DNA of 64,000 bases from Frankia canadensis (lineage in GTDB: Bacteria > Actinomycetota > Actinomycetes > Frankiales > Frankiaceae): contig NZ_FZMO01000024.1 of the NCBI RefSeq assembly GCF_900197875.1, forward strand, positions 1-64,000, read 5' to 3'. A model generated the notes under the pieces. The model made no database searches. It was not told the DNA's origin and was given only the letters and a program-made list of their open reading frames with translations. Each line of letters starts with the position of its first letter. Position 1 is the first letter of the stretch. Shown one piece after another: positions 6,578-16,201 of the stretch. A program made the position numbers and the translations under genes.

Positions 6578-8908
6578 ATGGCGGAGCACCAGGACGGTCA
6601 GCGGGACGGCACGTCGTCGCCCGGCAAGCGCGACCTGACGCCGCGCTCACCGCGGCACGGCCCGCCCCCCGGCGAGGCAGGCGGCACGCAGCGCTGGTTC
6701 GAGCCGACCGAGCCCACCCGGGGCATGTTCACCGGTTCCCCGCGACCCGGCGACGGCGGCAGCGAGGAGCAGGCGATCGCCGCGGGTGCCGTCCCGGCGC
6801 CGCGCGCAGTGATCGCACCCCGGGGAGCGCCCCGGGATCCGCTGCGCCTGCCCCGTCGGATCGGGCCAGCGCCCGGCACCACGCCGCCGCTGCTGGACGC
6901 CCCCAGTGTCCCCATCGGGCTGCGGGAGTGCGCCGGGTGCGGCGCGCCGGTGGCCCGGCCCGGCCCGTCGGGCGCGGTGGCGCTCGACGGCGTCTGCGAG
7001 GGCTGCGGCCACCGCTACTCGTTCACGGTGAAGTTGCGGCCCGGGGAGCGCGTGGGCAGGTACACCGTGCACGGCGTGATCGCTCACGGCGGGCTGGGCT
7101 GGGTGTACGCGGCCACCGACGACAACCTCGGCGGAGACGACGTCCAGGCGTGGGTGGTGCTCAAGGGGCTGCTCGACGCGGCGAATCCCGAGGCGCGGCG
7201 CATCGCGGAGGGCGAGCGACGGATCCTCACCACCGTGTCGCACCCAGCGATCGTGAAGATCCTGGACTACGTCACGCACGATGGCGAGGACTACATCGTG
7301 ATGGAGTACGTGTCCGGACTGTCCCTGACGGCACTGGCCGAGGCGGGCCCGCCCAGCGCGGATGGCCGCCCCGTGCCGCCCGTGGTGGCCGACATCCTGC
7401 GCTATCTGCTGCGCGTCCTGCCCGCCCTGGGACATCTGCACCGTATGGGACTGGTGTACTGCGACTTCAAGCCGGACAACGTGATGATCACCGCGTCGGG
7501 CGTGAAGCTGATCGACCTCGGCGGTGCCCGCCGCCTGGACGATCGTGTCTCCGGCTATCTGTCCACGCCCGGATACCGCGCTCCCGAGATCGACGACGAC
7601 GGCGAGCGGCCGGCAGGCGTGGACCGGGCCGCGCCCTCGGTGGCGACGGACGTCTTCGCGGTCGCCCGGACCCTCGCGCGGCTTGTCCTGGGCCGCTTTC
7701 CCGGCTTCGTCGACGCCTACCGGCACGTGCTGCCCCCGCGGCGCGCCCATCCCCCGCTGCGCGAGTTCGAATCGCTGGATCGGCTGCTGCGCCGCGCCAC
7801 CGCGACCGATCCGCGGCGGCGCTTCCCGAGCACCACCGAGCTCGCCGACGAGATGGTCGGCGTGCTCTACGAGATCGTCGCGCGCACCGAGGGCCCGGTC
7901 CCGCCGCTGGCGAGCCGATGGTTCGATGCCGCCGGGCATCCCACCGGCGAGGCCGGTCCCGCCGGACCGCCCGCTGCCTGGGAGGTGCTGCCCGACCTGC
8001 GGATCGACCCGGACGATCCGCGTGCCCCGGCGCTGGCCGCCGGACCCGACGAGGACCCGGCCGCCCTCGCTGCCCGGCTCGCCGCGGTCTCGCCGGTGAC
8101 CACGGAGGTCCGTCTGTCACTCGCCCGCGCCGCGATCCGGGCCGGGCACCTCGAGCAGGCCGCGCGGACCCTGGATGACGCGGCCACGGCCGCGCCCCAG
8201 GAGTGGCGGGTCGACTGGTACCGGGGCCTCGCGGCGCTGGTGGGCAGGTGCCCGGGACTCGCCGCAACGGCCTTCGACCGCGTGTACTCGCAGCTGCCGG
8301 GCGAACTCGCACCCCGGCTCGCGCTCGCGACCGCGCTGGCCGACGTGGCCGCTCGGGCGGGTTCGCCGGCCGAGCGGGCGGCCGCCAGGGAACGCGCGGC
8401 CGCGCTGTTCGACGTCGTGAGCGTCATCGATCCGGGCGTGACCAGCGCCGCGTTCGGGCTGGCCCGCTGCCGCACCGACGCGACCGGCAAGCTCGACGCC
8501 TACCAGCGCGTGCCTCGCTCCTCCTTCGCCTACACCGCCGCCAGGGTGAGGATGATCGGCGTACTGGTCGACCGCGCCGGACGCCCGGACGTACCCGGCG
8601 TGAGCCTGGCCGCCCTGCTGCGGGCCGCGGCGATGCTCGCCGATACCCTGCTGGACCTGGGTGAGAGGCGCCGCGCCGAGCTGCGTCGCGACATTCTCGC
8701 CACCGGGCTCACGCTGCTCGCCGAGGGCACGCTCACCCCCGACGCCTCCCGTCCCCCGACGCTGCTCGGCTGCCCGCTGGTCGAACGTGACCTGCGCTTC
8801 GCCCTCGCCACGACCTACCGGGAGATGGCCCGGCTCACCAGTGACCGCGCCGCCCGGGTCCAGCTCGTCGATCGGGCGAACCACGCCCGCCCCCGCACGC
8901 TGTTCTAG
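6578..8908 (+). CDS. pknG: PknG-type serine/threonine protein kinase
   Basis: 776 residues from the ATG at 6578; a GTG at 6536 would add 14. Domain order is that of PknG: a disordered N-terminus of about 110 residues, a rubredoxin-like metal site (ECAGCGAP and VCEGCGHRY), the kinase domain at about residues 155-420, and a C-terminal TPR-rich region to the end. In the kinase, the Gly loop is AHGGLGWVY, the lysine sits in VVLKGL, and the catalytic loop is GLVYCDFKPDNVM. LIDLGGARR stands in place of the usual DFG, as in other PknGs. In mycobacteria and corynebacteria PknG phosphorylates GarA/OdhI and so controls 2-oxoglutarate dehydrogenase. It is signalled by GlnX and GlnH, whose counterparts are the next two genes, here convergent. 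Confidence 0.93.
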   Translation: MAEHQDGQRDGTSSPGKRDLTPRSPRHGPPPGEAGGTQRWFEPTEPTRGMFTGSPRPGDGGSEEQAIAAGAVPAPRAVIAPRGAPRDPLRLPRRIGPAPGTTPPLLDAPSVPIGLRECAGCGAPVARPGPSGAVALDGVCEGCGHRYSFTVKLRPGERVGRYTVHGVIAHGGLGWVYAATDDNLGGDDVQAWVVLKGLLDAANPEARRIAEGERRILTTVSHPAIVKILDYVTHDGEDYIVMEYVSGLSLTALAEAGPPSADGRPVPPVVADILRYLLRVLPALGHLHRMGLVYCDFKPDNVMITASGVKLIDLGGARRLDDRVSGYLSTPGYRAPEIDDDGERPAGVDRAAPSVATDVFAVARTLARLVLGRFPGFVDAYRHVLPPRRAHPPLREFESLDRLLRRATATDPRRRFPSTTELADEMVGVLYEIVARTEGPVPPLASRWFDAAGHPTGEAGPAGPPAAWEVLPDLRIDPDDPRAPALAAGPDEDPAALAARLAAVSPVTTEVRLSLARAAIRAGHLEQAARTLDDAATAAPQEWRVDWYRGLAALVGRCPGLAATAFDRVYSQLPGELAPRLALATALADVAARAGSPAERAAARERAAALFDVVSVIDPGVTSAAFGLARCRTDATGKLDAYQRVPRSSFAYTAARVRMIGVLVDRAGRPDVPGVSLAALLRAAAMLADTLLDLGERRRAELRRDILATGLTLLAEGTLTPDASRPPTLLGCPLVERDLRFALATTYREMARLTSDRAARVQLVDRANHARPRTLF

Positions 8909-8921
8909 GACGTTCTAGGAC
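8902..8921. repeat. 10-bp tandem duplication at the pknG stop codon
   Basis: GTTCTAGGAC occurs twice in tandem (8902-8911, 8912-8921). The first copy contains the TAG stop of pknG. Confidence 0.7.
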
Positions 8922-8997
8922 AGCCGGGGTCCTGCGTTCGGAGCCCGTGGCGAGCAGCCAGCCCGGCCCCTCGGGCGCCCGCGCCACCCGGAGGCAC

Positions 8998-10065
8998 TCA
9001 GGACGCGAGGTCGGACAGCGGTGGTCGGCCGGGTACCCGCAGCCCCGGGCGTAGCCACTCGTCGTACAGCCGCGTCCACGTGCCGTCCGACATGATCTGC
9101 CGCAGGACCCCGTTCACGAACGCGACGAACTCGTCATCGCCCACCGCGTCCCCGGTGATCGGCATCGCGATGCCGTACGGCTCATCGAGCTGCCCGCCGG
9201 CCGCGAACGCCGCGCCGAACGCCGGCGGGCCCAGCACGGTGGTGTAAGGGTCCTGGGCGGCGAGTCCCGCGAGCAGAACATCGTCACCGACGATCGCGTC
9301 GACGTCGCCGTACTGGAGGGCCACCAGGCAGTCGGCGATGCGCGGGCGGGTCACCGGCCGCGGCGCGGGCGGGGGCACCCGCGCCAGCTTCTCGCTGGCG
9401 GTGCTGCCCGCCGAGGTGCACACCGGGCGGCCGGCGAGGTCGGCCAGGTCGGCGATCCCGGCGTTCTGCCGCACCAGCAGTCGCAGGGTGGACTCGTAGT
9501 ACACGCTGGAGAAGCGGACCTGGCGCTTGCGCTCACAGGTGATGGTCATGGTGGCGACCAGCATGTCGACCATGTTCGACCGCAGCAGATCCTCGCGTTC
9601 GGACGTGGTGACCGCGCGGAACTGGATGTGGTCGTCGACGTCCGCGGGCCCGAAGATGGCCGCGGCCACCGCGCGGGCGATGCCGACGTCGAACCCCTCG
9701 AGCCGCAGCGTGCGCCAGTTCATCAGGCCGGCGGGCGGCGCATCGGTGACGATGCCGACGCGCAGGTATCCCCGATCCCGGGCGATCACGCCCATCCGGC
9801 TGCCCGGTGGCATGCGCCCGGGCGTGGGCATGGGCCACAGCGGCGGCTCGCTGGCACGCACCGGACGCCCGTCCGCGCGGCAGGTGCCGTCCGGCCGCGC
9901 CGCGGCCCCCGGGTCCGACGAGGCCGGGGTCGGTTCGGCGGGCGCCGGAGAGCGCGGCAGCGGGCCGGCCTCGATCGGCAGGGGGCTGCGGGCCGTGCTG
10001 CAGCCTGCCATGACCAGGGCCCCGCAGCAGGCGAGCACGATCGCGGCCCGGGCACGCGCCGCCAT
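8998..10065 (-). CDS. glnH: GlnH-type amino-acid-binding lipoprotein
   Basis: 355 residues, a solute-binding protein of the SBP_bac_3 type (aspartate/glutamate/glutamine binding). It begins with a lipoprotein signal peptide and lipobox (ALVMAGC near residue 20), then a Pro/Ala-rich linker. The binding domain follows, with landmarks LRLEGFDVGIARAVA, DMLVATMTITCERKRQVRFSSVYY, RPVCTSAGSTASEKL, LVALQYGDVDAIVGDD and LDEPYGIAMP. No ABC permease lies near, so it is more likely a sensor subunit than a transporter part, as for mycobacterial GlnH. The ATG at 10065 begins the signal peptide; the frame is open upstream without conservation. It lies 65 bp after the GlnX-like gene on the same strand. Confidence 0.9.
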   Translation of the reverse strand: MAARARAAIVLACCGALVMAGCSTARSPLPIEAGPLPRSPAPAEPTPASSDPGAAARPDGTCRADGRPVRASEPPLWPMPTPGRMPPGSRMGVIARDRGYLRVGIVTDAPPAGLMNWRTLRLEGFDVGIARAVAAAIFGPADVDDHIQFRAVTTSEREDLLRSNMVDMLVATMTITCERKRQVRFSSVYYESTLRLLVRQNAGIADLADLAGRPVCTSAGSTASEKLARVPPPAPRPVTRPRIADCLVALQYGDVDAIVGDDVLLAGLAAQDPYTTVLGPPAFGAAFAAGGQLDEPYGIAMPITGDAVGDDEFVAFVNGVLRQIMSDGTWTRLYDEWLRPGLRVPGRPPLSDLAS

Positions 10066-10130
10066 GCCCTGATCGGCGCGTGGGGCGCCTCGTCGCGCCG
10101 CCGCGGCGACGGCGCGGCCGCCCACGCCGC

Positions 10131-11996
10131 TCACAGATACTCCCGAAGCCGGGGCCACATGCCTGCCACCGCGGCGAGGATCGCGGCGAGGATCAGCGCC
10201 GGCGCGCCCAGGCGGAGCCCGCGCAGCGCGCCCGCGGCCTCGTGGACATCCGCCTCGAACCGGCCGCGAGCGCCGTCGATCGCTGTGTCGAGCGTGCCGA
10301 CAAACCGGGCGAACGCGGCGGTGCCCGGGCCGAGGGTGCGGGTCACCGCCTCGCCGAACGTGTCGGACGTGCGCGGGTCCCCGCCGCTGGAACCGGCGTC
10401 GCCGGGACCGTGCGCGGCGGCCACCACGGAGTCCGGCGAGGAGGCTAGCAGGCGGACCACCGAGTCCCGCACCCGCAGCCAGGACCGCAGCTGCGCCTCC
10501 AGGCCTGCGGGCAGATCCGCCCCCTGCCGGTTGTCGAGCGCGACGACGAGCGAACCACGCCGGGTGACCGGCTCGGGAGGCAGGCGGTCCCCGGCGGGAT
10601 CGAATCCCAGTCCCCTCGCCACCCAGGCGAAGTGCTCGTCGAAGCGAACGCCGTTGCCCAGCGCCGCCAGCGACAGGTTCTCGTCGACGCGGGCCTCCAA
10701 CGCCAGGGTCTTGGAGCGCGCGAGGAGCGTCATCGGGCGGTAGCCGGCGTCGCGGCCGGTGTCGAGCCGGGTCTGCTGGGTGCCGAACGACACCGCCGTC
10801 CAGATGATCGCCGTCAGCACCGCCGCGGTCGCGAGAAGCAGACCTGGGTTGATCAGCCGGTTGGTCCTGCGCACCAGCAGCAGTTGCACTCCCAGCAGCG
10901 AGCCAAGCGCGAGACCGGCCGTGACGACGACCGCCCATTCCCCGCGCGCCCCGGTGGCTCGCCGGTAGGCGAGGTCCACCGCGTCGGCATACCGCGCGAC
11001 CAGGACCTCCGTCGCGGGCAGGATCTGTGTGCGCATCATCGTCGAGGCCGCCCGCAGGTTCGCCTCGCCGACGGACAGGCCGGCCCGGTTGTTCGCCCGG
11101 GCCCGCTCCACCATCCCGTTGTAGACCGGAATCGCCTCGGCCAGCAGGTCGAGCGGGCAGGCCACCGACGGCGCGCCCGCCGCGGGGCGCGCGGCCGACC
11201 GCGTGGGCGGGCCGTGCGCGGCCCAGCGCGCTCCCGGCCGTGCGACCACGCCCGCCGTTTCCCCGGCCGCCGGACCGGGACGCGCGGCCTGTGACGGGAT
11301 GGCGACCGACGCCTGCGCCGACCAGGGCGGTTCCATACTCCCGGCCTGGTCGGCGTCAGCAGGGCCGTCGCCGTCGGCCCCGCCGGCGGCACCCGGCGCG
11401 TCGTCACCAGCGTCGTCCGGATCGGGGACCGCTGGCAGGACAGCCGGACCGCGCCGAGCGCCCCCGTCCGCGGCGCACAGCCCGGGATCGAGACGACGAA
11501 GATCCAGGACGTCACGGGCGGACTCGGCGACGCTCGTCTCGAACGGGGCGTCGCTCTTGATCCCGTCATACCGGTGTCGCAACCGCGCGGCCGGCGCGGC
11601 GCGGTCCACCAGAAGCTCGACCGAGGTGAAGACCTCCGCGGCGGCTGCCGCATCAGCCTGGGACAGCGCCACACGCAGCTCCTGCGCCGTCGCCAGCGCG
11701 CGGCCCTGGTGGGTCACGAGGTCGTCGGTCGCGTCGAGGCGATGGGCGACGACCGCACGCAGGGTGAGACCGAACATTCCGAGCGTCGTCACGAGCACCG
11801 CGAGCAGACCGACCAGACGCACCCCGGCGTCGCAGCGCGCCGCGATGCGGCGCGCCATCCACCGCACCCGCCGTCGTGGTCCCGCCCGGGGACGAGAGGG
11901 TCCACCCGCCCCTCCCACGCCGCGCCGGCGCAGCAACCGGTCACGAAGGCCGGTTCCTCCGCGCGGTGCCGGGGGGGGCGACAGGACGACCGTCAC
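10131..11996 (-). CDS. glnX: GlnX-like four-TM sensor protein
   Basis: About 621 residues. The first TM is near residues 60-82 (LVGLLAVLVTTLGMFGLTL), with a long extracytoplasmic helical segment after it. Two adjacent TM helices follow in the middle (VVVTAGLALGSLLGVQLLLV and LLLATAAVLTAIIWTAV), then a second helical sensor segment, and a last TM at the C-terminus (LILAAILAAVAGMWP). Within the first sensor region sits an Asp/Ala/Gly/Pro-rich insert of about 90 residues. This topology and the downstream glnH match GlnX, which in mycobacteria relays amino-acid binding by GlnH to cytosolic PknG. The GTG at 11996 is a guess; the frame is open a little further, and no strong ribosome binding site decides it. 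Confidence 0.82.
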   Translation of the reverse strand: MTVVLSPPPAPRGGTGLRDRLLRRRGVGGAGGPSRPRAGPRRRVRWMARRIAARCDAGVRLVGLLAVLVTTLGMFGLTLRAVVAHRLDATDDLVTHQGRALATAQELRVALSQADAAAAAEVFTSVELLVDRAAPAARLRHRYDGIKSDAPFETSVAESARDVLDLRRLDPGLCAADGGARRGPAVLPAVPDPDDAGDDAPGAAGGADGDGPADADQAGSMEPPWSAQASVAIPSQAARPGPAAGETAGVVARPGARWAAHGPPTRSAARPAAGAPSVACPLDLLAEAIPVYNGMVERARANNRAGLSVGEANLRAASTMMRTQILPATEVLVARYADAVDLAYRRATGARGEWAVVVTAGLALGSLLGVQLLLVRRTNRLINPGLLLATAAVLTAIIWTAVSFGTQQTRLDTGRDAGYRPMTLLARSKTLALEARVDENLSLAALGNGVRFDEHFAWVARGLGFDPAGDRLPPEPVTRRGSLVVALDNRQGADLPAGLEAQLRSWLRVRDSVVRLLASSPDSVVAAAHGPGDAGSSGGDPRTSDTFGEAVTRTLGPGTAAFARFVGTLDTAIDGARGRFEADVHEAAGALRGLRLGAPALILAAILAAVAGMWPRLREYL

Positions 11997-12227
11997 ACTT
12001 ACCAAGAGTACGCGCCACGACCACTCACGGTAACTCCATATAGGGTTTCGTCCGATTCGGCGGCACGACACCGCGGTGACCGGCGGCGGGCCTGGTGTGA
12101 GTGCCGGGAAGCTGATGTGGGTGCCGGGAAGGGAGCGGGCCGCGCCGTGTGCACATCATCGTTCGAGCAGGGTCAGGATGGCTGTGGCCCTGGCCTCCCC
12201 ACCGGCACGGTTCCTCCGCCGCCGGGA

Positions 12228-12818
12228 GTGACCGACGCACGTCTGGCGCGCCAGATCGCCTTTCTGCTCGAGATCGACGGCCTGAAGTCCGTCCTGCGCC
12301 AGAGCCATCTGATCGACCTGTCCCGGCGGGAGAACGACGCCGAGCACTCCTGGCACCTGGCCATGCTCGCCGTCGTGCTCGGCGAGTACGCGACGGAGGA
12401 GGTCGACCAGGCGAAGGTCATCAGAATGCTGCTGATCCACGATCTGGTGGAGGTCTACGCCGGCGACACGTTCCTCTATGACACGCGCGGAGTCGCTGAG
12501 CAGGAGGAGCGCGAACGGGCCGCCGCGGACCGGCTGTTCCCCCAACTACCCGATGACCAGGCGGTGGCGCTACGGAGGCTGTGGGACGAGTTCGAGGAAC
12601 GCCGCACGCCCGATGCCCGCTTCGCGCGCGCGCTGGACCGCGTCCAGCCGTTGCTGCTGAACTTCTACACCCGTGGCGCCAGCTGGCGGGCGCACCGCGT
12701 CACGAAGGCGCAGGTGCTGGCCCGCCGACAGCTGATCGAGGACGGCTCGCCAGCGCTGTGGGAGTACATCCAGGTCATGATCGACGAAGCGGTGCGCCGC
12801 GGGTACCTGCTCCCCTGA
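12228..12818 (+). CDS. HD-domain phosphohydrolase (YfbR/HDDC2-like)
   Basis: 196 residues. Metal-binding HD-domain residues are visible as ENDAEHSWHLAML (first His pair), MLLIHDLVEVYAGD (HD motif) and a later Asp in DARFARALDRVQPLL. The pattern matches the HDDC2/YfbR group of 5'-deoxynucleotidases. Homology begins at LARQIAFLLEIDGLKSVLRQ, just after the GTG at 12228. An alternative GTG at 12147 has a better purine tract (AAGGGAG) but would add 27 Pro/Gly-rich residues without conservation. The gene is divergent from the GlnX-like gene and convergent with the next hydrolase. Confidence 0.85.
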   Translation: MTDARLARQIAFLLEIDGLKSVLRQSHLIDLSRRENDAEHSWHLAMLAVVLGEYATEEVDQAKVIRMLLIHDLVEVYAGDTFLYDTRGVAEQEERERAAADRLFPQLPDDQAVALRRLWDEFEERRTPDARFARALDRVQPLLLNFYTRGASWRAHRVTKAQVLARRQLIEDGSPALWEYIQVMIDEAVRRGYLLP

Positions 12819-12865
12819 TGCGGCAACGCCGGCGCAGCAGGGGAGCAGGAGTCGGGGCGTGCGGT

Positions 12866-13717
12866 TCAGCAGTCCCGCAGGGACTCCAGGAACAGCACAG
12901 TGCGCGCGGCCACGCTGCGCCGACCAGGCCCGGCCAGCAGGTCGTGGCCGCCGGGGGTGACGCCGAGCTCGGCCCGAGGCGCCGTCCGCGTGGTCATGCG
13001 TACCAGCGGCAGCGGGCTGACCTCGTCGTCCGCCCCGTGCATCAGCAGGATCGGCAGGTCGGGCAGGGTCCGCGGCGACGGCTCCTCGACCGGCAGACCG
13101 GCCACGGGAACGTGGAGCAGCGGCAGGCCGAGCAGAATCAGGCCGTCGGGCCGCACGGCGGGCGAGCCGACCATCGCGAGGGCCGCGAGCGCGCCGGTAT
13201 CCGAGCCGAGCAGGACGAACGGCACACCCGGCACCCTGGTCTCCACGACCGCCGGTATCCGGTGCGCGCCGTCAGGCACGACGGTGAGCCGGTGACCATC
13301 GAGCGCCAGCCGGTCGGCGAGTTCGGTGAAGGCGTCGGCGTTCTCGCCGCGCCCCATCAGCACCGCGACGGTGGAACGGATGTCCACCCGGGAGCCGTCC
13401 GCCGGTCCGGATGAACCGCGAACGGGCGAGACGGGCAGGCCCGTCGGCGTGATCGTGGGGGTCGGATCGGTACGCGCGGCCGGAACCCGCGTGGCCTCCG
13501 TGGTGCGGAACGCGCCGGTCGACGCCCACACACGCGCGGCGACGGAACCGGCCGCCGTCGCGGGGGCCGCGGCGCGCGCGGGCGGAAGGGTGGTGGGAGG
13601 CGTCCTGGTATCGGAATCGGTGGCGAACGGCGGGCGGATCGGCGACATCATCGGCGCCTGGTTCTCCTTCGCGGGAGGACGGATCGCCGCGGCCGTGATC
13701 GGCCGGGCGTGCCGCAT
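12866..13717 (-). CDS. Alpha/beta hydrolase-fold protein
   Basis: Up to 283 residues. The catalytic part begins near residue 110 (VDIRSTVAVLMGRGENADAF). The nucleophile elbow is LLGSDTGALAAL, the acid is in ILLMHGADDEVSPL, and the His in GVTPGGHDLLAG, so the Ser-Asp-His triad is complete. The first 100 residues are Pro/Thr/Ala-rich with no clear signal peptide and may be a linker or untranslated; an internal Met near residue 23 is another possible start. It resembles lysophospholipase or dienelactone-hydrolase-like enzymes; the substrate is unknown. Confidence 0.75.
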   Translation of the reverse strand: MRHARPITAAAIRPPAKENQAPMMSPIRPPFATDSDTRTPPTTLPPARAAAPATAAGSVAARVWASTGAFRTTEATRVPAARTDPTPTITPTGLPVSPVRGSSGPADGSRVDIRSTVAVLMGRGENADAFTELADRLALDGHRLTVVPDGAHRIPAVVETRVPGVPFVLLGSDTGALAALAMVGSPAVRPDGLILLGLPLLHVPVAGLPVEEPSPRTLPDLPILLMHGADDEVSPLPLVRMTTRTAPRAELGVTPGGHDLLAGPGRRSVAARTVLFLESLRDC

Positions 13718-14595
13718 ACGCGGCCATGGGTGTGATGGGCGTCAGGGGATTCGGGGATAAGGACCGTGGCTACGACCGGCGGACCGGGCATGCCTCTCCT
13801 ACGGGCGGTACCGCGACCGCCCTGTCGGCTCACCGTCGGTTCCGGGGCCCGTGGCGAGCGTGGCGGCGGGGTGGGTCCAGTGCCGTCGAGGCGACACCGC
13901 GGCCCGGGTGGCCGGGCGGTCGGACCGTGTCCCACTCTGCCTGTGGTGACGGCTTCGGCAGGACATGGGGACGGCTGCCGTGATCCGCTTCATCCCACGC
14001 CGCCGCCCTCCGCCGCTGGGAGGACGAAAGGGCCGGCGACCCGCCGCATCCCGAACCGTGGAACCGCAGCGCCCATGAGCCGCGGACTCACGACCGAAGC
14101 TGCCCTCTCACCGAAGGGGGCGCGCCGGAAGGTGCCAACGCGAGTCGGTGACCATCACCGGGTTCCACCGTCAACGGACGGACACGGCGCGGGCGGACGG
14201 TCGGCGGACGGCCCCGACGGGATAGCCGCCGAGAGGGGGAGAGCCCCAAACGTCAGCGACAGCGCCAGGCGGTGAGGGAAGGAAAGGACAGCGGGAAGCT
14301 CCCGCATCGACGTCGAACGGACTGACGTGCGTCGACAGACATGTCTACTACTCTCGGTAGTGGAACCGTCTCCCGTCAAGGCGCCCATGGTGTAGTTTAC
14401 ATCACATGTGCACTCGCCCGCGGCGAGGTTCTGCATATCCGGTGGACACAGACCCACGGCAAGGGCATCACCGAGGGGATGCCCTTGCCGTGACCATGCG
14501 CGATCCGGGCCCGCGTCGAGGGACACGCCCCGGCCTGCGGATCCGGTCCGATCCGAGGACCCACGACGGTGACCTGAACGTGGGCGCCGACGCTG
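13718..14595. other. Long intergenic region with hairpin
   Basis: No convincing gene in 878 bp. An AT-richer patch at about 14330-14405 (containing TACTCTCGGT and GTAGTTTACATCAC) looks promoter-like. A strong hairpin lies at 14455-14492. Confidence 0.5.
14455..14492 (-). terminator. Perfect 15-bp hairpin downstream of superoxide dismutase
   Basis: Arms CACGGCAAGGGCATC (14455-14469) and GATGCCCTTGCCGTG (14478-14492) pair exactly around an 8-nt loop, about 100 bp after the dismutase stop. Most likely its terminator; there is no T-run. Confidence 0.65.
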
Positions 14596-15207
14596 TCAGG
14601 CGGCTGGAGCGCCCTTGGCCTTCGCATAGCGCGCGGCGACGTCAGCCCAGTTGACAATGTTCCACAGGGCTGCCGCGTAGTCGGCCTTGACGTTCTTGTA
14701 CTGCAGGTACCAGGCGTGCTCCCAGGCGTCGAACACCAGCAGCGGCGTGTTGCCCACGCCGACGTTGCTCTGGTGGTCGTACACCTGCTCGACGAGCAGA
14801 CGCTGGCCGGTCGCGTCGTAGGCCAGCACGCCCCACCCGGACCCCTGCACCGTCGTCGTCGCGGCGTTCAGCTGCGCCTTGAACCCGTCGAAGGAGCCGA
14901 AGTCGGCGGCGATCGCCTCACCGAGCACACCGTCCGGCTTGTCGCCGCCGTCCGGCGAGAGGTTCTCCCAGTAGATCGAGTGGAGAATGTGTCCGGAGAG
15001 GTTGAAGGCGAGCGTCTTCTCCAGACCGACGATCGCCCCGAAGTCGCCCTTGTCCCGAGCCTCGGCGATCTTGTCCAGCGTGTCGTTGGCGCCCTTGACG
15101 TAGGTCGCGTGGTGCTTGTCGTGGTGGAGCTCGACTATCTGCCCGATGATGGACGGTTCCAGCGCGCCATAGTCATACTTCAGATCCGGCAGCGTGTACG
15201 TCGCCAC
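14596..15207 (-). CDS. sodA: Superoxide dismutase, Fe/Mn type
   Basis: 203 residues, full length for the family. It starts [18 protein letters not shown]. Metal ligands are in place: the His of [12 protein letters not shown], the His of [14 protein letters not shown], and Asp and His of [13 protein letters not shown]. The active-site Tyr/Gln region ([11 protein letters not shown]) is present. The cytosolic enzyme converts superoxide to oxygen and peroxide. Fe versus Mn preference cannot be decided by eye. A bacterioferritin gene follows the same orientation upstream, so the two form an oxidative-stress/iron neighbourhood, but 514 bp separate them and they are probably independent transcripts. 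Confidence 0.96.
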   Translation of the reverse strand: MATYTLPDLKYDYGALEPSIIGQIVELHHDKHHATYVKGANDTLDKIAEARDKGDFGAIVGLEKTLAFNLSGHILHSIYWENLSPDGGDKPDGVLGEAIAADFGSFDGFKAQLNAATTTVQGSGWGVLAYDATGQRLLVEQVYDHQSNVGVGNTPLLVFDAWEHAWYLQYKNVKADYAAALWNIVNWADVAARYAKAKGAPAA

Positions 15208-15721
15208 TAGCGCACGATCCTTTCCATTCGCAAGGGATTCGCCCGGGGGTGCCCGGTGGGGGCTCCGGTCGATTCAGGTGGAGGCTCGACACGACGGCGA
15301 CGGCCACCTGGCCCGGCGAGACGCCTGGTGGGAGCTGGCGAGACACAACAGACCCTCCCCTCCAGCCGGCCGCCGAGGCGGAAACCCGTGGACGTCGACG
15401 TCAGGTGCCGCGATCCCCGACAGGACACTATCTCCCACGGGATCGGTTCTGCAGAGCGAGGACCGGATGCCGTCGCCGGGAGGAAGTACCCGAGCCCGCC
15501 GCGGAACAACAGCACGTGACGATCACAGAACAGTTCGTGAAGGACCATGCGCGCTCGACCCCACACGCCCAGCGGAGAGGGACCACTACGGAGCCATAGC
15601 AATCCGTCGGGCTCGACCCACCCAATCCGCCCCCCGCACCCCGCACGCCTCATCCCGACGCCCGTGGCCCCGCCGCCGGCCGCGTCGGGGCCCTCGCCAC
15701 GACGACGCTCGGGCACCGCCG
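15208..15721. other. Intergenic region between bacterioferritin and dismutase genes
   Basis: No supported gene. At 15513-15535 it contains CACGTGACGATCA followed by ACAGTT, a combination that recurs inside the acetyltransferase gene at 28176-28197. Confidence 0.5.
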
Positions 15722-16201
15722 TCAGTCGTCGTGGATCTGCTGGCTGAGGTAGTGCGCCGCGCCCACCTGCGAGATCAGCTCGAGCTGGGCGTCGAGCCAG
15801 TCGATGTGCTCCTCCTCGGAAACGAGGATCTCCTCGAGCAGGACCGCCGAACCCACGTCGCCGCGCTCCCGCGCGAGCGCAATTCCACGGCGCAGGAGGT
15901 CCACCGCTTCCAGCTCGCCCGCGTGGTCGATCTCCAGCTGCTCGGGCACGGTCTCCCCGATGCGCAGGGTATGCAGCCGCTGCAGGTTCGGCAGACCACC
16001 GAGATAGAGAACCCGCTCGATGAGCTTGTCGGCGTGCTTCATCTCGTCGATCGACTCGTGATAGTAGTGCTCAGCGATTCGACGATAACCCCAGTTTCGC
16101 TGCATCCGACTGTGCAGGAAATACTGATTGATGGTCGTCAGCTCATTGGTCAGCACACTGTTGAGCAGTTCTATGATTTCCGTGTCACCACGCGTCGCCA
16201 T
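15722..16201 (-). CDS. bfr: Bacterioferritin (heme-binding)
   Basis: 159 residues, the standard bacterioferritin length. Ferroxidase ligands are visible in LTNELTTINQYFLHSRM, HYYHESIDEMKHADKLIERV, and the C-terminal EEHIDWLDAQLELI. The Met of IDEMKHAD is the heme axial ligand of true bacterioferritins, so this is Bfr rather than ferritin or Dps. It assembles as a 24-mer that stores ferric iron in the cytosol. The ATG at 16201 is preceded by AAAGGTGG. Two sequences resembling IdeR/DtxR iron boxes lie about 240-275 bp upstream, suggesting iron-dependent control. Confidence 0.95.
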   Translation of the reverse strand: MATRGDTEIIELLNSVLTNELTTINQYFLHSRMQRNWGYRRIAEHYYHESIDEMKHADKLIERVLYLGGLPNLQRLHTLRIGETVPEQLEIDHAGELEAVDLLRRGIALARERGDVGSAVLLEEILVSEEEHIDWLDAQLELISQVGAAHYLSQQIHDD

